Source of the DNA: Scatomorpha merdavium
GTDB taxonomy: Bacteria; Bacillota; Clostridia; Oscillospirales; Oscillospiraceae
Assembly: GCA_018711415.1 (NCBI GenBank)
Contig: DVIJ01000097.1
Coordinates: 1 to 9,086 of the forward strand
Direction of reading: 5' to 3'
Length of the DNA stretch: 9,086 nucleotides
In this document: in pieces, positions 1 to 5,597 of the stretch
How positions within the stretch are numbered: position 1 is the first letter of the stretch
How the letters are laid out: every line of letters begins with the position of its first letter
Made by a program: the position numbers and the translations under genes
Notes under the pieces: generated by a model
The model's input: only the letters and a program-made list of their open reading frames with translations
Database searches by the model: none
What the model was told of the DNA's origin: nothing

Positions 1-1
1 G

Positions 2-241
2 CGCGGAGTGATGACAGACAGCGCTTACGCAAAATACGAAACAGCCCGAAACGCAGGCATTGATTCGCTCGATTATTGCGAATTCCTCGACCGAATATCA
101 GATATATCCGGCGACAGCCGGCAGGAGCGTGTTTGGGCTCTGATAGACTCCATGCGGCTTACCAACAGGCAAAAAGATGTGCTGCACTTGGCCGCAGGGT
201 ACAAAGACAGCACTCTCAGCAAAACACCATGGCATAACTAG
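2..241 (+). CDS. C-terminal end of a phage- or element-type protein (partial)
   Basis: The frame is open to the left window edge and stops at TAG (239-241), so this is probably the tail of a longer protein; a GTG-ATG pair at 8-13 could instead start a 77-residue product, but no clear Shine-Dalgarno is visible. The segment has a helix-rich YAKYETARNAGID region and ends with LTNRQKDVLHLAAGYKDSTL then TPWH. I recognise this QKD-(8 residues)-GY-K-STL-PWH ending from the carboxyl termini of large phage or prophage structural proteins in Clostridia. That is recollection of a pattern, not a search. The exact function is unknown, and the neighbouring truncated gene suggests it sits at the edge of mobile DNA. 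Confidence 0.5.
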   Translation, partial: RGVMTDSAYAKYETARNAGIDSLDYCEFLDRISDISGDSRQERVWALIDSMRLTNRQKDVLHLAAGYKDSTLSKTPWHN

Positions 242-253
242 ATTATAAAACGG

Positions 254-361
254 TCAGTCTCTTTCCCTGCAAGAATCGTATATTTTCTTGGTATGGACGC
301 AGACGGCTTCCCGGATGCAGGCCGTGCTGTCCACCGGGCCGGGCAAAACCCTGTCTGCCAT
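254..361 (-). pseudogene. Truncated N-terminal stump of a conserved clostridial Cys-rich protein
   Basis: On the minus strand AGGAGG (374-369) lies seven bases before an ATG (361-359) that opens 35 codons ending in TGA (256-254). The peptide contains GPVDSTACIREAVCVHTKKI followed by YDSCRERD. I recall this start, with continuation resembling DKDCIEDLRVY, from a widespread clostridial hypothetical protein of unknown function. The reading stops exactly where the next Cys is expected, and the bases beyond do not encode the usual continuation in any obvious frame. The rest of the gene therefore seems to be lost by deletion or insertion, with phage-type sequence (ending at 241) fused next to it. 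The intact ribosome binding site argues that this is a real gene start and not chance. It may still be translated as a short peptide. Confidence 0.6.
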
Positions 362-403
362 GTTGTTTCCTCCTATTAGATGATTTGAAGCGGACTTCAT
401 TAC

Positions 404-432
404 AGTGTATGCGCCGGAAGCCCGGTTGTGAA
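404..432 (-). promoter_or_regulatory. Candidate promoter for the truncated minus-strand gene
   Basis: Read on the minus strand, TTCACA (432-427) and TACACT (409-404) are separated by 17 bases. They match the -35 and -10 consensus at five and four of six positions. The site lies about 43 bases upstream of the ATG at 361 and would fire away from the promoter at 465-470. It is plausible but weak. Confidence 0.35.
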
Positions 433-441
433 AATAAATGG

Positions 442-470
442 TGTACCTCGGGGACTAACTGTGTTATAAT
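442..470 (+). promoter_or_regulatory. Extended -10 promoter for the DUF4364-asnA operon
   Basis: TGT-TATAAT (462-470) is a perfect -10 with a TGn extension. The -35 region 17 bases upstream (TGTACC, 442-447) is poor, as is common when an extended -10 is present. The expected transcription start is near 477. A GGGGAGGAAG ribosome binding site (486-495) precedes the ATG at 500. Confidence 0.65.
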
Positions 471-499
471 GTGTTGGACTTTGATGGGGAGGAAGGGAC

Positions 500-1033
500 A
501 TGGAGCGTTTCGGCTTTATCCACGGCGAGCTGGATACCAGAATACTCATCCTGTTTGTGCTCCGGCGTCTGCCGAGGCCGGTGGACATGAACACTCTGGC
601 GGAGCTCTGCTTTTGCGACAGCGGGGTGGGTTGGTTTGAATACGCGGAGTGCCTCGCCGCGCTCGTGGATAACGGGCATATCGAAAAGCTCTCAGGCGGG
701 CGCTACCTCATAACGGAAAAGGGCAACCGCAACGGTGAGGCCGCCGAGACAAGCCTGCCCTACTCGGTGCGTACCAAGGCTGCCAAACTCATAAGGCCGG
801 TAGCCGAGCAGATGCAGCGCGACGCCATGATAATAACAGAGCATGAGCCCCAGGGCGAGGGCTTCAAGGTCACGCTCGCCCTCTCGGACGAGCAGGGGAC
901 TATCCTGCGCGTGGAGCTGCGCGCCGCGTCGGAGGCGCAGGCGGAACAGATGGAGCGCCGTTTCCGCAAGGACGCGGAGCTCAATTGCGGCAAGATCGTC
1001 AATTTACTTACGGATGGAGCGACGGAAAAATGA
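500..1033 (+). CDS. DUF4364 family winged-helix protein
   Basis: This 177-residue protein matches the DUF4364 family as I know it. It opens with an FIHGELDTRILILFVLRRLP segment, followed by a predicted winged helix (about residues 10-80) in which GWFEYAECLAALVDNGHIEK resembles a recognition helix region and RYLITEKGNRNGE the wing. Next comes the family landmark SLPYSVR (85-91), then an alpha/beta C-terminal half. No signal peptide or membrane segment is visible, so it should be cytoplasmic. The ATG is preceded by GGGGAGGAAG at good spacing. Its stop overlaps the asnA start in ATGA (1030-1033), so the two are probably translationally coupled. The family's function is not established; the winged-helix fold suggests a DNA-binding regulator, which is inference. 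Confidence 0.85.
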   Translation: MERFGFIHGELDTRILILFVLRRLPRPVDMNTLAELCFCDSGVGWFEYAECLAALVDNGHIEKLSGGRYLITEKGNRNGEAAETSLPYSVRTKAAKLIRPVAEQMQRDAMIITEHEPQGEGFKVTLALSDEQGTILRVELRAASEAQAEQMERRFRKDAELNCGKIVNLLTDGATEK

Positions 1034-2043
1034 ACACAACTGTCCCGGAAGGCTACAAGAGCATACTCTCAGTCTATGATACGCAGAAGGCCATCGGCCT
1101 GATGAAGCGTCTTTTTGAGGACAGGTTCGCGGCGGTGCTGAATCTGTTCCGAGTTTCTGCCCCGCTCTTCGTCGAGGGCAAAAGCGGCCTGAACGACAAC
1201 CTCAACGGCTGGGAAAGACCCGTGGACTTCGATATCGCGCACACCGGGGCGCACGCTCAGGTCGTGCAGTCGCTGGCAAAGTGGAAACGCCTTGCACTCA
1301 AGCGTTACGACTTCTATCCCGGCAAGGGCATCTACGCAGATATGAACGCCATCCGGCGCGACGAGGACGAGCTTGACAACCTCCACTCTGTCTATGTGGA
1401 CCAGTGGGACTGGGAAAAGGTCATCCTGCCCGAGAACCGGAACCTTGATTACCTCAAGTCCACCGTCATGGATATTGTGGGCGCCATGTGCGATACGCAG
1501 GATACGCTCCAGGCCATCTACCCTGCACTGACCTGTCTGGGAAAGATAAAACGTCAGGTCAGCTTTGTCACCGCGCAGGAGCTGGAGGACCGCTGGCCGG
1601 AGCTGACGCCGAAGCAGCGCGAGCGCGAGTATCTGCGCGAGCATGGCACGGCCTTCATCATCGGCATCGGCGCGCCGCTCAAGTCCGGCAAACCGCACGA
1701 CGGGCGCTCGCCCGACTACGACGACTGGAGCCTCAACGGGGATATCCTGGTCTGGTACGAGCCTCTCGGCTGCGCATTCGAGCTCTCGAGCATGGGCATC
1801 CGGGTAGACCCGGCTTCGCTGGACAGACAGCTTACAATATCCGGCTGCGACGACAGGCGCGAGCTCATGTACCATAAAATGCTGCTAAACGGCGAGCTGC
1901 CCCTTACGATAGGCGGCGGGATCGGCCAATCGCGCATGTCGATGCTTATGCTCGGCAAGGCGCACATCGGTGAAGTCCAGGCCTCCGTCTGGGACGAAGA
2001 GACCATCGAGACCTGCAAAAAAGCCGGTATCATGTTGCTTTGA
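1030..2043 (+). CDS. asnA: Aspartate--ammonia ligase (asparagine synthetase A)
   Basis: AsnA makes asparagine from aspartate, ammonia and ATP, releasing AMP and pyrophosphate. It is a cytoplasmic enzyme with a class II aminoacyl-tRNA synthetase-like fold. From the ATG at 1030 the product has 337 residues, close to the roughly 330 of the E. coli enzyme. Strongly conserved blocks are visible: SLAKWKR (81-87), HSVYVDQWDWE (119-129), SPDYDDWSLNGDILVW (227-242), ELSSMGIRVD (251-260) and the motif-3-like GGGIGQSR (295-302) carrying the ATP-binding arginine. An in-frame ATG 45 bases upstream (985) lies inside the preceding gene and lacks homologous sequence, so 1030 is preferred. The gene overlaps the DUF4364 gene by four bases and ends just before a strong terminator. 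The call is very secure. Confidence 0.97.
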   Translation: MNTTVPEGYKSILSVYDTQKAIGLMKRLFEDRFAAVLNLFRVSAPLFVEGKSGLNDNLNGWERPVDFDIAHTGAHAQVVQSLAKWKRLALKRYDFYPGKGIYADMNAIRRDEDELDNLHSVYVDQWDWEKVILPENRNLDYLKSTVMDIVGAMCDTQDTLQAIYPALTCLGKIKRQVSFVTAQELEDRWPELTPKQREREYLREHGTAFIIGIGAPLKSGKPHDGRSPDYDDWSLNGDILVWYEPLGCAFELSSMGIRVDPASLDRQLTISGCDDRRELMYHKMLLNGELPLTIGGGIGQSRMSMLMLGKAHIGEVQASVWDEETIETCKKAGIMLL

Positions 2044-2045
2044 TA

Positions 2046-2108
2046 TTGCCAAAAATGTACCCCACCGGCGTACGCCTTCGACATGCCGGCGGGGTATATT
2101 TTTGGCAA
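2046..2108. terminator. Long bidirectional intrinsic terminator after asnA
   Basis: A near-perfect 63-base palindrome begins three bases after the asnA stop. TTGCCAAAAA (2046-2055) pairs with TTTTTGGCAA (2099-2108). The core TACCCC-a-CCGGC pairs with GCCGG-c-GGGGTA around a short loop. The A-tract and T-tract flank the GC-rich core, so it can work from either strand. Confidence 0.85.
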
Positions 2109-2169
2109 CAATTGATGTAAATATAAAATAATTGGCGAAATTCAAGCTGATTATTGTATATTATGCAGA

Positions 2170-2198
2170 TTGACAATTTAAAGCGCCGCGTTTATAAT
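2170..2198 (+). promoter_or_regulatory. Perfect-consensus sigma-A promoter for the T-box operon
   Basis: TTGACA (2170-2175) and TATAAT (2193-2198) are separated by exactly 17 bases, matching the housekeeping consensus at all twelve positions. Transcription should start near 2205, about 18 bases before the first T-box helix. Regulation is then expected to act at the leader and not at initiation. Confidence 0.85.
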
Positions 2199-2222
2199 GC
2201 ACACAACCGAAAGACAGTCAAA

Positions 2223-2506
2223 GGCTGTGACTGCGCAGAGTACCCGGATTTTGAGCCTGCAGAGAAGTGCCGGTCGGTGCAAGGCACGAGGCGAGAGCCG
2301 GGGAATACACGCAAGAGCCGCCCCTCGAAAGCGAGTATTCGCCGGTAGGCCGGGCCGGGCTTCTCCCGTTATAGAGATAGGGTATAATTCCCATCACATG
2401 GGCGTACCCGATAAGGCCGAGAGTCGTGAGGCTCCGGCGAATTGAGGTGGTAACACGGGATTTGGCGCTCGTCCTCTGCAAGGGAGGAAGGGCGTTTATT
2501 TTTTTT
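2223..2506 (+). promoter_or_regulatory. T-box leader riboswitch, Tyr (UAC) specifier
   Basis: T-box leaders sense uncharged tRNA and allow read-through past a terminator. Stem I folds as GGCT/AGCC (2223-2226 with 2316-2319) with kink-turn-like GTGA next to it, TGCG/CGCA (2232-2235 with 2310-2313), then CCCGG/CCGGG (2243-2247 with 2298-2302). Above these lie GCCT/AGGC, an AG bulge GCAGAGAA and GTGCC/GGCAC closing the distal loop GGTCGGTGCAA. The specifier loop has the loop-E pair AGTA (2239-2242) and GAA (2303-2305), followed by TAC (2306-2308) and a purine A. A nested hairpin (2380-2409) and another (about 2417-2438) follow. The T-box AATTGAGGTGGTAACACGGG (2441-2460) has a TGGT bulge suited to an ACCA tRNA end, as in tRNA-Tyr. 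The T-box identity is firm. The amino acid is less sure, since a one-base shift would read ACA (Thr). Confidence 0.9.
2466..2506 (+). terminator. Regulated terminator of the T-box leader
   Basis: CGCTCGTCCTC (2466-2476) pairs with GAGGAAGGGCG (2484-2494), with one mismatch and one wobble pair. It is followed by a T-rich run from 2495 to about 2506. It lies directly after the T-box sequence, as expected for the terminator that competes with the antiterminator when the cognate tRNA is charged. Confidence 0.88.
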
Positions 2507-2568
2507 CTCTTCTTCCGGCGTCCGTCGCCGCCAAAGGGCGGGCGCAATATAGAAAAGGAGAGTTAAAA

Positions 2569-4017
2569 ATGGCCAACATCAAGTTCTTTTCCGGAGACAA
2601 CTTCCCCCTCGAGCTGCACAAGGTACGCATGGTGCAGAAGTTGAACCTCCAGCCTGTGGAGCGTCGCGCCCAGGCCATAGCCGAGGCGGGCAACAACACC
2701 TTCCTGCTCAAAAACGAGGACATCTTCCTTGACATGCTTACCGACTCCGGTGTTAACGCCATGAGCGATAAGCAGACCGCTGCAATGCTCATCTGCGACG
2801 ACAGCTACGCGGGCAGCGCGTCCTTCACACGGCTCGAGAACAAGGTGCATGAGATATTCGGCACGAAGTTCCTGCTGCCCGCCCACCAGGGCCGCGCCTG
2901 CGAGAACATCCTCGCCATGGCCTTCGTAAAGCCCGGCGACGTGGTGCCGATGAACTTCCACTTCACCACGACGAAGGCGCACATCACCCGTCTCGGCGGC
3001 AGGGTGGAGGAGCTGGTCATAGACGAGGGTCTCGCCACGACGAGCGACTGCCCCTTCAAGGGCAACTTCGACCTTGACAAGCTCAAAAAGCTCATCGCAG
3101 AAGTCGGCGCGGAGCACATCCCCTTCCTGCGCGTGGAGGCTGGTACAAACCTCATCGGCGGACAGCCGCTGAGCCTCCAGAACATGCGCGAGACCTGCGA
3201 GATCTGCCGCGAGCACGGCATCATGACGGTGCTTGACGCGAGCCTTTTGCAGGACAATCTCTACTTTATCAAGACTCGCGAGGCGGCCTGCAAGGACATG
3301 TCCATCCGCGAGATCACCCGCGCCGTGGCCGATCAGTTCGACATTATCTACTTCTCGGCGCGCAAGTTCGGCTTCGCGCGCGGCGGCGGCATAGCGATGC
3401 GCGACCAGAAGCTCTGCGAGCAGATGCGAGAGCTGGTGCCGATGTTCGAGGGCTTCCTCACCTACGGCGGTATGAGCGTGCGCGAGATGGAGGCCATTAC
3501 AGTGGGCCTCGAGGAGACGATGGACGAGGACGTCATCAGCCAGGGTCCTATCTTCATAGACTTCATGTGCAAGGAACTGCAAAAGCGCGGCGTGCCGGTC
3601 GTGACTCCGGCGGGCGGTCTGGGCTGCCACCTGAACGCACGGGAGTTCCTGCCGCACGTGGACGATCACGAGTACCCGGCGGGCGCTCTGGCGGCGGCGG
3701 TCTACCTCGCTGGCGGCGTCCGGGGAATGGAGCGCGGTACGCTCTCGGAGCAGCGCGAGCCGGACGGCACGGAGCCGATAGCGGACGTGGAACTGCTGCG
3801 TCTGGCCATGCCGAGGCGCGTGTTCACGATGAGCCAGGTGCTCTACGCCGTGGACCGCATTGCATGGCTGCACGAGAATCGCGAGCTTGTAGGCGGACTT
3901 CGGTGGGTAGAGGAGCCGTCGAGCCTGCGCTTCTTCTTCGGCCGGCTCGAGCCGACCAGCGACTGGCAGGATAAGCTTGTCGCAAAATTCCGCGCAGACT
4001 TCGGGGACAGCCTGTGA
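2569..4017 (+). CDS. Tryptophanase/tyrosine phenol-lyase family enzyme, probably tyrosine-specific
   Basis: This 482-residue protein is a pyridoxal-phosphate beta-eliminating lyase, close to TnaA (471) and Citrobacter tyrosine phenol-lyase (456) in length. Shared landmarks are LLTDSGVNAMSDKQ (56-69), Y80 in DDSYAGS, R109 in HQGR, FTTT (132-135), N194 in NLIGGQP, D223 (pairs with the PLP ring nitrogen), K266 in SARKFG (Schiff-base lysine), PRR (415-417) and LRFF (453-456). Residues M387 and R389 in GMERG and F455 in LRFF match the phenol-lyase pattern (SMERG, LRFF), whereas tryptophanase has AVEIG and LRHF. Two differences stand out: DASL where phenol-lyase has DATR, and SARK in place of SGKK. 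AGGAG (2556-2560) sits eight bases before the ATG. It forms a single-gene unit behind the T-box leader. Family certain; substrate inferred. Confidence 0.85.
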   Translation: MANIKFFSGDNFPLELHKVRMVQKLNLQPVERRAQAIAEAGNNTFLLKNEDIFLDMLTDSGVNAMSDKQTAAMLICDDSYAGSASFTRLENKVHEIFGTKFLLPAHQGRACENILAMAFVKPGDVVPMNFHFTTTKAHITRLGGRVEELVIDEGLATTSDCPFKGNFDLDKLKKLIAEVGAEHIPFLRVEAGTNLIGGQPLSLQNMRETCEICREHGIMTVLDASLLQDNLYFIKTREAACKDMSIREITRAVADQFDIIYFSARKFGFARGGGIAMRDQKLCEQMRELVPMFEGFLTYGGMSVREMEAITVGLEETMDEDVISQGPIFIDFMCKELQKRGVPVVTPAGGLGCHLNAREFLPHVDDHEYPAGALAAAVYLAGGVRGMERGTLSEQREPDGTEPIADVELLRLAMPRRVFTMSQVLYAVDRIAWLHENRELVGGLRWVEEPSSLRFFFGRLEPTSDWQDKLVAKFRADFGDSL

Positions 4018-4056
4018 TTATCGTCAAGGCCCGAAGCTGAAACTCACTCCAAAGAA

Positions 4057-4085
4057 AAAAGGCCGGCCTGCGGGCCGGCCTTTTC
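4057..4085 (+). terminator. Intrinsic terminator after the lyase gene
   Basis: GGCCGGCC (4061-4068) and GGCCGGCC (4073-4080) form a perfect GC helix around the loop TGCG. The helix is extended by AAAA/TTTT pairs (4057-4060 with 4081-4084). The A- and T-tracts make it potentially bidirectional, insulating the lyase unit from the citrate operon. Confidence 0.9.
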
Positions 4086-4106
4086 TACGTCTATGCAGCC
4101 CAATAA

Positions 4107-4132
4107 TGCAAGACATAAAATAGCATCTTGCA
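4107..4132. repeat. Inverted repeat upstream of the citrate operon promoter
   Basis: TGCAAGA (4107-4113) is repeated inverted as TCTTGCA (4126-4132) with a 12-base spacer. It lies about 50 bases upstream of the -35 box and has no T-run. A regulator binding site is possible, but seven-base arms can occur by chance. Confidence 0.3.
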
Positions 4133-4183
4133 AAATACCGGCTACATCGTGGCAAAATTAACGCTAAAATGCAGAATTAGCTC

Positions 4184-4211
4184 TTGAAAAATTCATTTCG
4201 GCTGTTATAAT
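4184..4211 (+). promoter_or_regulatory. Promoter of the citrate-to-2-oxoglutarate operon
   Basis: TTGAAA (4184-4189) and TATAAT (4206-4211) are spaced by 16 bases, with TGT (4203-4205) forming an extended -10. The start site should be near 4218, leaving a short leader before the ATG at 4242. Confidence 0.8.
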
Positions 4212-4225
4212 AGTCATAGACTTAT

Positions 4226-4234
4226 GGAGAGGAG
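4226..4234 (+). promoter_or_regulatory. Ribosome binding site that fixes the citrate synthase start
   Basis: GGAGAGGAG ends seven bases before the ATG at 4242. The alternative in-frame ATG at 4224 overlaps this site, has no Shine-Dalgarno of its own and lies only a few bases after the expected transcription start. The downstream ATG is therefore preferred. Confidence 0.75.
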
Positions 4235-4241
4235 CGGCGGC

Positions 4242-5597
4242 ATGATCGAGCTGAACAGCAAAAACAACGTCCTCATGGAGTGCGAATATAAATATAGCCT
4301 CCAAGACAGAGAGACGGGCAACCTCTATCGGGACATGTTTCCGTATGAGGAGATACCGAAGTGTACTTTCAACTTCCGCCTGACTCCGGCGAACCCGCCG
4401 GAGAAGATCTGGATAACGGATACGACCTTCCGGGACGGGCAGCAGAGCCGCGCTCCCTATGAACCTCAGCAGATAGTTGAGCTGTATAAGCTGCTGCACA
4501 AGCTGGGAGGACCGAACGGAGTCATCCGCCAGTCGGAGTTTTTCGTATACAGCGAGCGGGACAGGAAGGCGCTGCGCATGTGCCAGGACCTGGGCTATGA
4601 GTTCCCGGAGATCACGGGCTGGATACGGGCCAGCCGGGAGGACTTCAAGCTCGCGCGCGACCTGGGCCTGTGTGAGTGCGGAATACTTGTGAGCTGTTCG
4701 GACTACCACATCTATAAGAAGCTCAAAAAGACGCGCCGCCAGGCCGTGGACGGCTACCTGGCGGTGATAAAGGACGCGCTGGATGCGGGCATCTACCCGC
4801 GCTGCCACTTTGAGGACATCACGCGTGCGGATTTCTACGGCTTTGTGGTGCCGTTTGCGCACGAGATCAGTGAATTGATGCAGGAAAGCGGCATCCCGAT
4901 AAAGATCCGCGCCTGCGACACGATGGGCTACGGCGTGCCGTATGCGGGCGCCTCGATGCCGAGAAGCGTACCGGGCATCGTCTACGGCCTGCGCAACTAC
5001 GGCGGCTTCCCCTCGGAGCTTTTGGAGTGGCACGGGCATAACGATTTCTACAAGGCCGTCGTGAACTCGGCCACAGCCTGGCTCTATGGCGCTGCTTCGG
5101 TGAACTGCTCGCTGCTGGGCATAGGCGAGCGCACGGGCAACACCCCGCTCGAGGCGATGGTCATAGAGTACGCGCAGCTGCGCGGCACGCTGGACGGCAT
5201 GGATACGACGGTCATACGAGACATCGCGGATTACTTCGAGCGCGAGCTGGGCTACCACATCCCGGCAAGCACCCCCTTCGTAGGCGAAAATTTCAATATG
5301 ACCCAGGCGGGGATCCACGCCGACGGCCTTTTGAAGGACGAGGAGATCTACAGCATTTTCGATACTCGCAAGATCCTGAAGAGCCCGCCCCGAGTGGGCA
5401 TCTCGCGCAACTCCGGCGCGGCGGGCATAGCGGTCTGGCTCACGCAGAAACTGGGCAGGACCGTGGACAAAAATGAGCCGGTGGTCCACCGCCTGCACGA
5501 CTGGGTAAACGCCCAGTACGAGTCGGGGCGCGCCACCAACATCGGAGACGGCGAACTCTGGGATATATATGAGCAGATGGAGGCGGAAAAGGCATGA
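4242..5597 (+). CDS. Re-citrate synthase (HMGL/isopropylmalate synthase-like family)
   Basis: Re-citrate synthase condenses oxaloacetate and acetyl-CoA to citrate with stereochemistry opposite to the usual enzyme. It belongs to the metal-dependent TIM-barrel family of homocitrate and isopropylmalate synthases. Counting from the ATG at 4242 (451 residues), the catalytic DTTFRDGQQSRAPY begins at residue 60, the metal-binding HGHND at 264, GERTGNTPLE at 295 and GIHADG at 357. There is no C-terminal LeuA regulatory domain, because the chain ends soon after the barrel lid helices. The family signature alone would also allow homocitrate or isopropylmalate synthase. The call rests on the next two genes being aconitase and isocitrate dehydrogenase, the arrangement expected for anaerobic glutamate synthesis, as described for Clostridium kluyveri. 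The stop overlaps the aconitase start (ATGA, 5594-5597), implying translational coupling. Confidence 0.82.
   Translation: MIELNSKNNVLMECEYKYSLQDRETGNLYRDMFPYEEIPKCTFNFRLTPANPPEKIWITDTTFRDGQQSRAPYEPQQIVELYKLLHKLGGPNGVIRQSEFFVYSERDRKALRMCQDLGYEFPEITGWIRASREDFKLARDLGLCECGILVSCSDYHIYKKLKKTRRQAVDGYLAVIKDALDAGIYPRCHFEDITRADFYGFVVPFAHEISELMQESGIPIKIRACDTMGYGVPYAGASMPRSVPGIVYGLRNYGGFPSELLEWHGHNDFYKAVVNSATAWLYGAASVNCSLLGIGERTGNTPLEAMVIEYAQLRGTLDGMDTTVIRDIADYFERELGYHIPASTPFVGENFNMTQAGIHADGLLKDEEIYSIFDTRKILKSPPRVGISRNSGAAGIAVWLTQKLGRTVDKNEPVVHRLHDWVNAQYESGRATNIGDGELWDIYEQMEAEKA

Noticed and set aside
385..639. Plus-strand frame overlapping the start of the DUF4364 gene
   Set aside because: It runs through a promoter and out of frame over a recognised gene, with no good start signal.
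1069..1875. A 268-codon minus-strand frame opposite asnA
   Set aside because: Shadow of a highly conserved gene; no independent support.
2303..2309. Reading the T-box specifier as ACA (Thr), ATA (Ile) or AAT (Asn)
   Set aside because: The codon directly after the loop-E GAA and followed by a purine is TAC. The TGGT bulge fits an A discriminator, as in tRNA-Tyr, better than the usual Firmicute tRNA-Thr or tRNA-Asn ends. Ile is excluded only by position, so this is kept as a residual doubt.
2154..2445. Short open frames within the T-box leader
   Set aside because: The sequence is explained by the promoter and the T-box RNA fold; the frames lack ribosome binding sites and conserved protein features.
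2563..3873. A 436-codon minus-strand frame opposite the lyase gene
   Set aside because: Rich in His, Arg, Leu and Val in the pattern of a reverse frame of biased coding sequence, with no ribosome binding site or family resemblance.
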